From: CAZYWA01 sp964650975 [NCBI: uncultured bacterium]
GTDB lineage: Bacteria; JADJOY01
Direction of reading: 5' to 3'
DNA length: 24,079 nt
NCBI GenBank assembly: GCA_964650975.1
Contig: CAZYWA010000048.1
Span: forward strand, 1 to 24,079
Part shown: piece after piece, positions 17,172 through 24,079 of the stretch
How the letters are laid out: each line of letters begins with the position of its first letter
How positions within the stretch are numbered: position 1 is the first letter of the stretch
The notes under the pieces: model-generated
Seen by the model: only the letters and a program-made list of their open reading frames with translations
The model's database searches: none
Told to the model about the DNA's origin: nothing
Made by a program: the position numbers and the translations under genes

Positions 17172-17341
17172 TCAGTCCGAGTCGTCCGGGCTTTCGAGCA
17201 GCGCTACGTCGACCAGATCCTTGGGCATCCCGTTGCTCGCTTGTTGGTGAGCCGTGCGTCGCGGCCGATCACGTGCACGCGGTGACCCTCGACCTGGACC
17301 TCCAGGCGAAGCGGCCAAGCCTCGTCGAACGTGACGCCACT
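17172..17341 (-). pseudogene. Frameshifted C-terminal remnant of a nucleotidyltransferase-like protein
   Basis: Read leftward, one frame gives SGVTFDEAWPLRLEVQV and then HVIGRDARLTNKRATG. After a one-base shift near 17226-17228 it continues as MPKDLVDVALLESPDDSD before a TGA at 17172-17174. Joined, this is the typical C-terminus of small nucleotidyltransferase-fold proteins (NKRATGRPKDLxDVxxLE). The N-terminal catalytic part (GSxxxD) is absent upstream, where the alr leader lies. I interpret it as a gene remnant. The family match comes from memory of the motif. Confidence 0.6.
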
Positions 17342-17510
17342 GGTAGCTCGACCGATCCATGGCGCTCTCGCCGAGGAATCGTACGGGCCCGGGCGGGCTC
17401 GGGAAAGGGCCGCACGCACGGCTCGGCCTGCCTTTACGGTGCTTCGGCCCAGGTGGTAGATCCGGGGCGCGTTTCCTGCGTGCGTATTTCCCGGACTCTC
17501 CCCAATCTCG
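17342..17510 (+). promoter_or_regulatory. Leader region of the alr-mla unit
   Basis: This non-coding stretch precedes alr and presumably holds its promoter. No good -10/-35 pair, sigma-54 box or ribosome site is visible. Together with the remnant above it and 17078-17171, it accounts for the 433 bases between the kinase and alr. Nothing else is apparent in it. Confidence 0.3.
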
Positions 17511-18656
17511 ATGGACATCGCACCGCGCGCCGTCGCCACGATCGATCTCGATCGGCTGGCGCGAAATCTGGCGCTCCTGCGCGCCAAGGTGGGACCCGAG
17601 GTCCGCGTCCTGGGCGTCGTGAAGGCCGACGCTTACGGTCATGGGATGGAGGCCGTGGCGCGTAGGCTGGTGGCCGAAGGTGCCTGGGGGCTCGGGGTTT
17701 CGTCGCCGAGCGAAGGCCAGTTCCTCCGTGGGCTCGGGCTCGCGTGCCCGATCCTGGTGCTCTCGGGGGCGCGCCCCAGCGAGGCGCGCGCGGTGGTCGA
17801 GGAGCGCCTCACCGCGATGGTCGACGACGCCGAAGAGGCGAAGGCACTCTCCGAGGCGGCGCGCGCTGCGGGACGGATCGTCCGCATCCACGTCAAGATC
17901 GACACCGGCATGGGCCGTCTCGGTCTGGCGCCGGATCAGCTCGTTCCGTTCCTGCGCTTCGCCCGTGGGCTCGGCGGGCTCGAGATCGAAGGCCTGATGT
18001 CGCATCTGTCGGTGGCCGACGATCCGAGCGACGACGCCCGCGACTTCACCGCCCGCCAGATGACGCTCTTCTCGCGCAACATCGACGAGGCCGCGGACGC
18101 CGGCTTCCGCGTGCCCATGACGCACCTCGCGAACAGCGGCGGGCTGCTCTGCCATCCGATCGGGCGCCACAACCTGGTGCGTCCGGGGCTCGCGCTCTAT
18201 GGAGTGCGGCCTCATGCCGCGGCGTCTCCCGAGCTGCGGCTCGAGCCGGTCATGGAGCTGCGCGGCACCGTGCTGCGGGTGCGCGAGCTGCCGGCGGGCA
18301 CCTCGCTCAGCTACCGGCGGCTCTTCGTCACGACGCGGCCGAGCAGGGTCGCGGTGCTCGCCTTCGGCTACGCGGACGGTGTCCCGGTCGCGATCTCCAA
18401 CGCCGGCGAGGTCGCGATCCGCGGCAAGCGAGCGCCGATCCGCGGCGCCGTGACCATGGACATGACGCTGGTCGACGTGACCGACGAGCCCGACGTGCAG
18501 CCCGGCGACGACGGCGTGCTCTTCGGCCATTCGCCGGGCGCGCCGTCGGTGGCGGAGGTGGCACGTCTCGCCGGCACGATTCCCTACGAGATGCTGTGCT
18601 CGGTGGGGCCGCGCGTGAAGCGCCGCGTGATCGCGGCCGCGCGCGCGGCCGCGTGA
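17511..18656 (+). CDS. alr: Alanine racemase
   Basis: A 381-residue PLP enzyme that interconverts L- and D-alanine, supplying D-Ala for peptidoglycan. The PLP-binding lysine lies in VVKADAYGHG (K38), the hallmark of the family. The TIM-barrel motif HVKIDTGMGRLG (127-138) and the C-terminal domain with the second catalytic tyrosine in SLSYRRLF (Y268) are both present. MDMTLVDVT and the closing VGPRVKRR are typical. Length is normal. The ATG at 17511 begins right at the conserved N-terminus, although no strong Shine-Dalgarno sequence precedes it. The lipid-transport permease gene starts 13 bases after its stop, so the two are probably co-transcribed, linking cell wall and outer-membrane maintenance. 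Confidence 0.97.
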   Translation: MDIAPRAVATIDLDRLARNLALLRAKVGPEVRVLGVVKADAYGHGMEAVARRLVAEGAWGLGVSSPSEGQFLRGLGLACPILVLSGARPSEARAVVEERLTAMVDDAEEAKALSEAARAAGRIVRIHVKIDTGMGRLGLAPDQLVPFLRFARGLGGLEIEGLMSHLSVADDPSDDARDFTARQMTLFSRNIDEAADAGFRVPMTHLANSGGLLCHPIGRHNLVRPGLALYGVRPHAAASPELRLEPVMELRGTVLRVRELPAGTSLSYRRLFVTTRPSRVAVLAFGYADGVPVAISNAGEVAIRGKRAPIRGAVTMDMTLVDVTDEPDVQPGDDGVLFGHSPGAPSVAEVARLAGTIPYEMLCSVGPRVKRRVIAAARAAA

Positions 18657-18669
18657 TCGAGAGCCACCG

Positions 18670-19464
18670 ATGGCCGGCGACGAGCTCCCACGGATCCTGA
18701 AGCCGGCCCAGGCGCTCGGCGAGGCCGTCATCGGCTTCGTCACCGCTATCGGCAGCGTGGTGCTGCTGCTCGGCCGCACGCTGATGTGGATCCCGCGCCG
18801 CCCGCTCGGGGTGCGCGACTTCATGCAGCAGATGCAGGTGGTGGGCGTGCAGTCGCTGCCGGTGGTGCTGCTCACCGCGATCTTCACCGGCATGGTGCTC
18901 GCGTATCAGAGCTTTCAGGGCTTCCAGCGCTTCGGCGCCGAGAGCCTGGTCGGCACCGTCGTGGCCCTCTCGGTCACTCGCGAGCTGGCACCGGTCTTCT
19001 GCGGGCTCATGGTGTCGGGCCGCGTGGGCGCCGCGATGGCCGCGGAGCTCGGCACAATGCGCGTCACCGAGCAGATCGACGCGCTCGAGACGCTCGCCAC
19101 CAACCCCATCAAGTACCTGGTGGTGCCGCGGGTGCTGGCGTGCACCATCGCCATGCCGCTCTTGGTGGTGTTCGCCGATCTGATCGGGATCATCGGCGGC
19201 TACTTCGTCAGCACCAAGCTCCTGGGCGTCGACGAAGGCGTCTACGTCCAGCGCACCTGGCAATACCTCGAGTGGCCCGATCTCCGCATGGGGCTCATCA
19301 AATCGGTGGTGTTCGGGCTCACCGTGGCGCTGATCGGCTGCTACAACGGGTTCTACGCCAAGGGCGGCGCCGAGGGCGTCGGCAACGCGACCACCCGTGC
19401 CGTGGTGACGAGCTCGATCCTGGTGTTCGTGTTCGACTACTTCATCACGGTGCTGCTCTTGTGA
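18670..19464 (+). CDS. mlaE: MlaE-family ABC transporter permease (phospholipid transport)
   Basis: A 264-residue inner-membrane permease of the MlaE/YrbE/TGD1 family. The diagnostic segment SGRVGAAMAAELGTMRVTEQ (116-135) and following IDAL are perfect for the family. Hydrophobic helices lie near 63-85, 148-180, 208-228 and 244-263, with an amphipathic N-terminal helix before them. Working with an ATPase and an MCE protein, it moves phospholipids between the inner membrane and periplasmic carriers, keeping the outer membrane asymmetric. Its stop overlaps the ATPase start (GTGA). Separate mlaB (STAS) and mlaC genes are not in the window. Confidence 0.95.
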   Translation: MAGDELPRILKPAQALGEAVIGFVTAIGSVVLLLGRTLMWIPRRPLGVRDFMQQMQVVGVQSLPVVLLTAIFTGMVLAYQSFQGFQRFGAESLVGTVVALSVTRELAPVFCGLMVSGRVGAAMAAELGTMRVTEQIDALETLATNPIKYLVVPRVLACTIAMPLLVVFADLIGIIGGYFVSTKLLGVDEGVYVQRTWQYLEWPDLRMGLIKSVVFGLTVALIGCYNGFYAKGGAEGVGNATTRAVVTSSILVFVFDYFITVLLL

Positions 19465-20273
19465 GCGGGGAAGCTGCTGGGAGCAGCGACGCCGGCGAGG
19501 GCTACGTGGTCCTCAAGGATCTCAAGAAGAGCTTCGGCCGCAAGAAGGTGCTCGACGGGGTCGATCTCACGGTGCGCCAGGGCGAGAGCATGGTGGTGAT
19601 CGGCGGCAGCGGCACCGGCAAGAGCGTGCTGATCAAGTGCATCCAGGGCCTCCTGGCTCCCGACGACGGCGAGATCTGGATCAAGGGACGCGAGCAACGT
19701 ACGATACCGGCCCGCGAGCTCGACGAGCTTCGCAAGCACTGGGGCATGCTCTTCCAGTACGCGGCGCTCTTCGATTCGATGCCCGTGTGGCTCAACGTGG
19801 GCTTCGGGCTCAGGCGCCACACCAAGCTCTCGAACGACGAGATCCGCAAGGTCGCCACGGAGAAGCTGCACTTGGTGGGGCTCAGCAAGGTCGAGGACGT
19901 GATGCCCGCCGAACTCTCGGGCGGCATGAAGAAGCGCGTGGGACTGGCGCGCGCGATCGCGATGGACCCCGAGTTCCTGTTCTACGACGAGCCCACCACC
20001 GGGCTCGACCCGATCAACGCGGACGTGATCAACGACCTCATCGTGAGCCTCAACAGCCACCTCAAGGTCACCTCGATCGCGATCACCCACGACATGGCGA
20101 GCGCTTACAAGATCGCGGACCGCATCGCGATGCTCTACCTGGGCAAGATCCACTTCGTCGGCACGCCCGACGAGATGCGCTCCACCCAGGACCCGATCGT
20201 CCAGCAGTTCATCCAGGGCCGCGCCGAGGGCCCGATCACCGACGCGCTCAAGCGTGAATGGGGGGCGGCGTGA
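19461..20273 (+). CDS. mlaF: MlaF-family ABC transporter ATP-binding protein
   Basis: A 270-residue ABC ATPase that powers the MlaE permease. Walker A GGSGTGKS (48-55), Q-loop Q99 in GMLFQYAALFDSM, signature LSGGMKKRVGLARA (152-165), Walker B FLFYDEP (172-178) and switch H210 are all intact. The QYAALFDSM segment and GGM instead of GGQ in the signature are typical of MCE-associated ATPases. The GTG start overlaps the permease stop, and the 3' end overlaps the MCE gene start in the same way, so the three proteins should be made in fixed ratio. Confidence 0.96.
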   Translation: MSGEAAGSSDAGEGYVVLKDLKKSFGRKKVLDGVDLTVRQGESMVVIGGSGTGKSVLIKCIQGLLAPDDGEIWIKGREQRTIPARELDELRKHWGMLFQYAALFDSMPVWLNVGFGLRRHTKLSNDEIRKVATEKLHLVGLSKVEDVMPAELSGGMKKRVGLARAIAMDPEFLFYDEPTTGLDPINADVINDLIVSLNSHLKVTSIAITHDMASAYKIADRIAMLYLGKIHFVGTPDEMRSTQDPIVQQFIQGRAEGPITDALKREWGAA

Positions 20274-21802
20274 AACGCGGCCCGATCGAGCTCTATGTCG
20301 GCATCTTCGCCATGGCGGCGGTTGCGATCCTGATCTTCTTCACGATCAAGGTCGGCTCCTCGTCGCTCAGTTCCCAGTACAGCGTGCCGATGACCGTGTC
20401 GTTCGTGCAGGCCACCGGCGTCGAGGTGCGGACGCCGGTGCGGCTGGCCGGCGTCAAGGTCGGCGAGGTGAGCGACGTGCGCATCGAGGACCGCCGCGCC
20501 AAGCTCACGCTGATGATCTCACCGGGCGTTTTCGTGCCGAGCGACACCCGCGCCGAGATCCGCACCCAGGGACTGATCGGCGAGACCTACATCCAGCTCA
20601 AGGCCGGCTCGAGCAACATTCCGCTCGCGTCGGGCGGCAATTTCACCAACGTCGGCGAGCCCACCGACCTCGACGCGCTGGTCAACAACCTCTCGGGGGT
20701 CGGCGACAACCTGAAGGCGATCACCGACAGCCTCAGGAACGTGATCGCGCGCGACCAGACCGAGAGCGATCTGCGCGAGATCGTGTCCAACGTGCGGGCG
20801 CTCACCGAAGGCTTGAAGGAAGTGGTCGACCGGAGCGGCGGCAAGATCGACAGCGTGCTCGGCAACCTCGACCAGATGACCGGCGGCGCCCGCGACATGA
20901 TCGCGCAGAACCGCGAGGACCTGCACGAGCTGATCGCCAACTTCCGCAACGTCTCGGCGCAGCTCGATCAGATCCTGGCGCAGAACCGCGGCAAGGTGGA
21001 CGACACCCTGGCGAGCGTCCGCGACGCCACCCAGAAGCTCGACACCACGCTGGCCTCGGCCTCGTCGGTGATGGACAAGATCGACAAGGGCCAGGGCACC
21101 ATCGGCAAGCTCATCAACGACGACGCGATGGGCAACAAGGTGAACGACAGCCTCGACTCGCTGGGCGATCTCCTGGGCACGCCGCGGCGCCTGCAGACCA
21201 CCTTCGGCTATCGCGCCGAGTACTACACCAACGCGGCCGAGACCAAGAACACCTTCGGCCTCACCATCCAGCCGCGCCGCGACCGCTTCTACCTGCTCGA
21301 GATCACCTCGAACCCGCTGGTGCGGGTCAAGGACAAGACCACGGTCGAAACGGTGAACGTCGAGGGCAACCCGCCGTTCGTGACCGGACCGCCGCCCTAC
21401 AACTACACGACCACCACGACGCGCCTGAACGCCACCGACGACAACCTGGAATTCACGGCGCAGATCGCGCAGCGCATCGAGAACCTGGTGATCCGTGGCG
21501 GCATCATCGAAACCACCGGCGGCATCGGCGCCGACTATCACCTGTTCGACGACCACCTGCTGCTCTCGGTCGACGCCTACGACTTCAGCCCCGACGAGAA
21601 GGCACGGGTGAACCCCAACCTCCGTTTCACGGCCAAGATCGAGCCCTACCCGCACCTGCTGCTGATGGGCGGTGTCGACGACACGTTCAACGACCCGACC
21701 CAGTACAAGACCGGTCGCAACGCGTTCTTCGGCGGCGGCTTCACGTTCACGGACGAAGACCTGAAGACCCTGCTGCTCAAAGCTCCGATGCCGAATTTCT
21801 GA
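20270..21802 (+). CDS. mlaD: MCE/MlaD-family protein with coiled-coil and beta-rich C-terminal domain
   Basis: A 510-residue substrate-binding partner of the MlaEF transporter, far longer than E. coli MlaD (about 180). One N-terminal transmembrane helix (8-28) anchors it in the inner membrane. A single MCE domain follows (about 38-115; VEVRTPVRLAGVKVGEV, TQGLIGETYIQL). Residues 135-300 are helical with regular hydrophobic spacing, like the needle-forming helices of MCE proteins. The last 200 residues alternate polar and hydrophobic residues in strands (FTAQIAQRIENLVIRGGIIE, LLLSVDAYDFS, NLRFTAKIEPYPHLLLMGGV), like part of an outer-membrane barrel. GTG 20270 is preferred: it repeats the GTGA junction and has a G-run five bases upstream. 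An ATG at 20258 is the alternative. Confidence 0.92.
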   Translation: MKRGPIELYVGIFAMAAVAILIFFTIKVGSSSLSSQYSVPMTVSFVQATGVEVRTPVRLAGVKVGEVSDVRIEDRRAKLTLMISPGVFVPSDTRAEIRTQGLIGETYIQLKAGSSNIPLASGGNFTNVGEPTDLDALVNNLSGVGDNLKAITDSLRNVIARDQTESDLREIVSNVRALTEGLKEVVDRSGGKIDSVLGNLDQMTGGARDMIAQNREDLHELIANFRNVSAQLDQILAQNRGKVDDTLASVRDATQKLDTTLASASSVMDKIDKGQGTIGKLINDDAMGNKVNDSLDSLGDLLGTPRRLQTTFGYRAEYYTNAAETKNTFGLTIQPRRDRFYLLEITSNPLVRVKDKTTVETVNVEGNPPFVTGPPPYNYTTTTTRLNATDDNLEFTAQIAQRIENLVIRGGIIETTGGIGADYHLFDDHLLLSVDAYDFSPDEKARVNPNLRFTAKIEPYPHLLLMGGVDDTFNDPTQYKTGRNAFFGGGFTFTDEDLKTLLLKAPMPNF

Positions 21803-21838
21803 GCGGTCCCTCTCCCACCCCCGCGAGGTCCGGATCCG

Positions 21839-23389
21839 ATGAAGGTGTCACGTGCGCTGGTGAGCGTTTCCAACAAGGAAGGCGTGGTCGAGTTCGCGCG
21901 CGGGCTGGCGGCGCTCGGCATCGAGATCCTTTCGACCGGCGGAACCGCGAAGACGCTCGCGGAGGCCGGCGTGCCGGTCACCAAGGTGTCGGCCGCCACC
22001 GGATTCCCCGAGATCCTGGGCGGGCGTGTGAAGACGCTCCACCCCAAGATCCACGGCGGGATCCTCGGCCGTCCGGGTCTCGACAGCGATCGCGCCGAGA
22101 TGGAGCGCGAGGGCATCACGGCCATCGGTGTGGTGGCGGTGAACCTCTACCCGTTCGAGGCCACCATCGCGAAAGCGGGAGTGACTCGCGACGAGGCGAT
22201 CGAGCAGATCGACATCGGCGGCCCGGCGATGGTGCGCGCCTCGGCGAAGAACCACGCGTGGGTGTCGATCGTAGTCGACCCGGCGGACTACGGCGCGGTG
22301 CTCGAGGAGCTGCGCGGGGGCGCGGTGAGCGAGGCGACCCGCAAGCGGCTCGCCGGCAAGGCGTTCGCGCACACCGCCGCCTACGACACCGCCATCGCGA
22401 GCTACCTGGCGCGCGTCGACGGCGCCGCCGATCCCAAGGCGATGCCGGATCGCGCGTTCATCGGCCTCACCAAGGTGCAGGACCTCCGTTACGGCGAGAA
22501 CCCGCACCAGCGCGCGGCGCTCTACCGCACCGGGCCCGCGAAGGCGGGCACGCTGGTGTCCGCGAAGCAGCTCCAGGGGAAGGAGCTGTCGTTCAACAAC
22601 CTGCTCGATCTGGAAGCGGCGCTGCGCATCGCGCGCGACCTCTCCGACCCCGGTGCCGTGGTCATCAAGCACAACAATCCGTGCGGCGTCGCGCACCACG
22701 TGTCGTCGCTCGCCGACGCCTACCGGAACGCACGCGCCACCGATCCCGACTCGGCGTTCGGCGGCGTCGTGGGGCTCAACCGTCCGGTCGACGCCGAGAC
22801 CGCGGCCGAGATCGCCTCGACCTTCATCGAGGCCGTGATCGCGCCCGCGTTCTCGCGGGAGGCGCGCGAGGCGCTCGCCAAGAAGACCAACCTGCGGCTC
22901 CTGGAGCTGCCGTTCGACGCGGCGGTCGAGGCCGCATTCGACCTCAAGCCGGTCTCGGGCGGCGTGCTGCTGCAGGACGCGGATCACGGCACCCTCGCGC
23001 ACTGCACTCCCAAGGTGGTCACCGAGCGCGAGCCCACCGACCTCGAATGGAAAGCGCTGCGCTTCGCGTGGGTGATCGTGAAGCACGTGAAATCGAACGC
23101 GATCGTGTACGCGAACCCGAGCCAGACCGTGGGCATCGGCGCCGGCCAGATGAGCCGCGTCGACTCGTCGCGGATCGCGGTCTCGAAGGCGCGCCTGCCG
23201 CTCGCCGGCACGGTGATGGCGTCGGACGCGTTCTTCCCGTTCCGCGACGGTGTCGACGCCGCGGCACAGGCGGGCGCGGTTGCGGTGATCCAGCCCGGCG
23301 GCTCGATGCGCGACGAGGAAGTGATCGCCGCCGCCAACGAGCACGGCATGGCGATGGTCTTCACGGGCATGCGCCATTTCAAACACTGA
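21839..23389 (+). CDS. purH: Bifunctional AICAR formyltransferase / IMP cyclohydrolase
   Basis: A 516-residue enzyme catalysing the last two steps of IMP synthesis. The N-terminal IMP cyclohydrolase (MGS-like) domain occupies about 1-195 (LVSVSNKEGVVEFARGLAALG, STGGTAKTL, GRVKTLHPKIHGGIL). The AICAR transformylase follows, with LRYGENPHQRAALY, the catalytic K277-H278 in VIKHNNPCGVA, DSAFGGV, and SDAFFPFRDG (462-471) near the end. It finishes with GMRHFKH, as usual. Length is normal. A GAGG at 21825-21828 lies about 10 bases before the ATG. It is 36 bases after the MCE gene and in the same direction, so it could be read from the same transcript, though a purine gene has no obvious link with lipid transport. 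Confidence 0.98.
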   Translation: MKVSRALVSVSNKEGVVEFARGLAALGIEILSTGGTAKTLAEAGVPVTKVSAATGFPEILGGRVKTLHPKIHGGILGRPGLDSDRAEMEREGITAIGVVAVNLYPFEATIAKAGVTRDEAIEQIDIGGPAMVRASAKNHAWVSIVVDPADYGAVLEELRGGAVSEATRKRLAGKAFAHTAAYDTAIASYLARVDGAADPKAMPDRAFIGLTKVQDLRYGENPHQRAALYRTGPAKAGTLVSAKQLQGKELSFNNLLDLEAALRIARDLSDPGAVVIKHNNPCGVAHHVSSLADAYRNARATDPDSAFGGVVGLNRPVDAETAAEIASTFIEAVIAPAFSREAREALAKKTNLRLLELPFDAAVEAAFDLKPVSGGVLLQDADHGTLAHCTPKVVTEREPTDLEWKALRFAWVIVKHVKSNAIVYANPSQTVGIGAGQMSRVDSSRIAVSKARLPLAGTVMASDAFFPFRDGVDAAAQAGAVAVIQPGGSMRDEEVIAAANEHGMAMVFTGMRHFKH

Positions 23390-23433
23390 GGGGACGGCGA
23401 GAATGCCGCTGGCATGCCCGTCGATGCTTTCTC

Positions 23434-23536
23434 GGGGGGCTTTTCAAGCCCCCCGCCCCGTTCGAAGTGAATTCGAACGGGGCCCCACCCCCGAGGCGGC
23501 TCGCTGCGCGCTCGCCGGCGCGCCTTTCGGGCGCGC
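23434..23536 (+). repeat. Three-hairpin structured repeat, copy B
   Basis: The same element as 2871-2968, same orientation, starting 45 bases after purH. Hairpin I is perfect here: GGGGGGCTT (23434-23442), loop TTC, AAGCCCCCC (23446-23454). Hairpin II pairs GCCCCGTTCGAA (23455-23466) with TTCGAACGGGGC (23472-23483) around GTGAA. Hairpin III pairs GCGCGCC (23518-23524) with GGCGCGC (23530-23536). Compared with copy A, four pairs in stem II differ while pairing is kept. It may terminate purH transcription. Confidence 0.8.
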
Positions 23537-23653
23537 TGGCAGATTTGGGCTCACCACGCCGGGGAGCTCGGTTGCGGGGGTAGTGCAGAGCGGCTCGAAC
23601 GGAGTCGACTCGTGAACCACGCATCGACTCGTAGTACGCGCGGTTCGGCTGGA

Positions 23654-23709
23654 GGCCGCCGGTCTCCGGCGGCCGGCGATCGATCGCTGCGCGCCGGGGA
23701 CCGGCGCGC
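23654..23709 (+). other. Two tandem hairpins in the purD leader
   Basis: GGCCGCCGG (23654-23662), loop TCT, CCGGCGGCC (23666-23674) and GCGCGCCGG (23689-23697), loop GGA, CCGGCGCGC (23701-23709) are two perfect 9-bp stems with three-base loops. The second ends 15 bases before the purD ATG and 4 bases before its weak AGAGGG ribosome site. They could influence purD expression or simply be repeat debris. I see no match to a known purine riboswitch. Confidence 0.5.
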
Positions 23710-23724
23710 TCCAGAGGGCCCGCG

Positions 23725-24079
23725 ATGAAAGTCCTGGTGATCGGCGGCGGGGGGCGCGAACACGCGCTGGTGTGGAAGATCCGCCAGAGTCCGCTGGTGC
23801 GCAGTGTGTTTTGCGCCCCCGGAAACGCGGGGATCGCCCGCGACGCGACGTGTGTCCCGATCGCAGCCGACGACGTGGAGGGGCTCGCGAAGTTCGTGGC
23901 CGAGACCAAGATCGATCTCACGGTGGTCGGCCCCGAGCTGCCGCTGACCCTCGGCATCGTCGATCGGTTCCGGGCGCTCGGCCTCAAGATCGCCGGTCCC
24001 GTCGCGGATCTCGCGCGCCTGGAAGGCTCGAAGGCGCACACCAAGGCGGTGCGCACCCAGGCCGGCGGGCCCCCCGCCG
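23725..24079 (+). CDS. purD: Phosphoribosylamine-glycine ligase, N-terminal part
   Basis: The first 118 residues of GAR synthetase, the ATP-dependent enzyme joining glycine to phosphoribosylamine in purine synthesis; the gene runs off the right edge. MKVLVIGGGGREHAL at the start, then CAPGNAGIA, DLTVVGPELPLTLGIVD and LEGSK are diagnostic of the N-terminal PurD domain. The ATG follows a weak AGAGGG at 23713-23718. Together with purH it makes a purine pair split by a structured intergenic region of 335 bases. The last 12 or so residues (KAVRTQAGGPPA) are less like the family than the rest, which may reflect poor sequence at a contig edge. Confidence 0.95.
   Translation, partial: MKVLVIGGGGREHALVWKIRQSPLVRSVFCAPGNAGIARDATCVPIAADDVEGLAKFVAETKIDLTVVGPELPLTLGIVDRFRALGLKIAGPVADLARLEGSKAHTKAVRTQAGGPPA

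Noticed and set aside
20254-23583. 1109-codon rightward open frame across mlaD and purH
   Set aside because: It is an out-of-frame shadow of two well-supported genes; its translation is Arg/His-rich without domains.

Overview
The window reads as GC-rich chromosomal DNA from a Gram-negative bacterium. It has outer-membrane lipid transport genes, lipoproteins, a sigma-54 enhancer-binding protein, Ser/Thr kinases with PEGA or TPR partners, and many two-component proteins. That mix fits the Myxococcota/Desulfobacterota/Binatota part of the old Deltaproteobacteria. This placement is inferred from gene content, with no marker gene available. Both ends cut genes (a CheA-type kinase on the left, purD on the right). 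No rRNA, tRNA, CRISPR array, phage or transposase was seen.

Layout. (1) 1-2858: the 3' end of a CheA-CheW-receiver hybrid kinase followed by a REC-GGDEF-EAL protein, a Wsp-like chemosensory to c-di-GMP output. (2) 2871-4175: a structured three-hairpin repeat, then a leftward dciA/DUF721-tetR pair. (3) 4346-5295: remains of two extracytoplasmic proteins joined out of frame. (4) 5470-7719: a leftward three-PAS HWE histidine kinase with a C-terminal receiver. (5) 7814-11696: a rightward, overlapping three-gene unit: membrane histidine kinase, intact NtrC-type sigma-54 activator, and a degenerate activator paralogue that has lost GAFTGA, the Walker lysine, the Walker B acids and the DNA-binding domain. 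(6) 11697-12151: a 455-base intergenic region with tandem hairpin repeats, two interleaved inverted repeats and a perfect-consensus sigma-54 promoter. (7) 12152-15154: the genes that promoter should drive: a small lipoprotein, a membrane pseudokinase without N-lobe or catalytic residues but with TPR-like and PEGA regions, and an exported TPR/beta-sandwich protein. (8) 15377-17077: a convergent, catalytically intact Ser/Thr kinase with an N-terminal zinc ribbon and a pilin-like C-terminal domain predicted to lie outside the membrane. (9) 17172-17341: a frameshifted remnant of a nucleotidyltransferase-like protein. (10) 17511-24079: alr, an Mla-type ABC permease, ATPase and MCE protein, then purH and partial purD, with a second copy of the structured repeat between the last two.

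The most unusual part is 7814-17077. A histidine kinase and sigma-54 activator are co-transcribed with a dead activator paralogue and sit directly upstream of a textbook sigma-54 promoter. That promoter feeds an envelope operon containing a dead kinase, opposite a live kinase. I infer a two-layer signalling circuit in which each layer pairs an active protein with a catalytically dead relative. Neighbouring genes are tightly packed: six junctions are ATGA or GTGA overlaps and one is an 8-base overlap, so translational coupling is the rule here. Many start codons lack a strong Shine-Dalgarno sequence.
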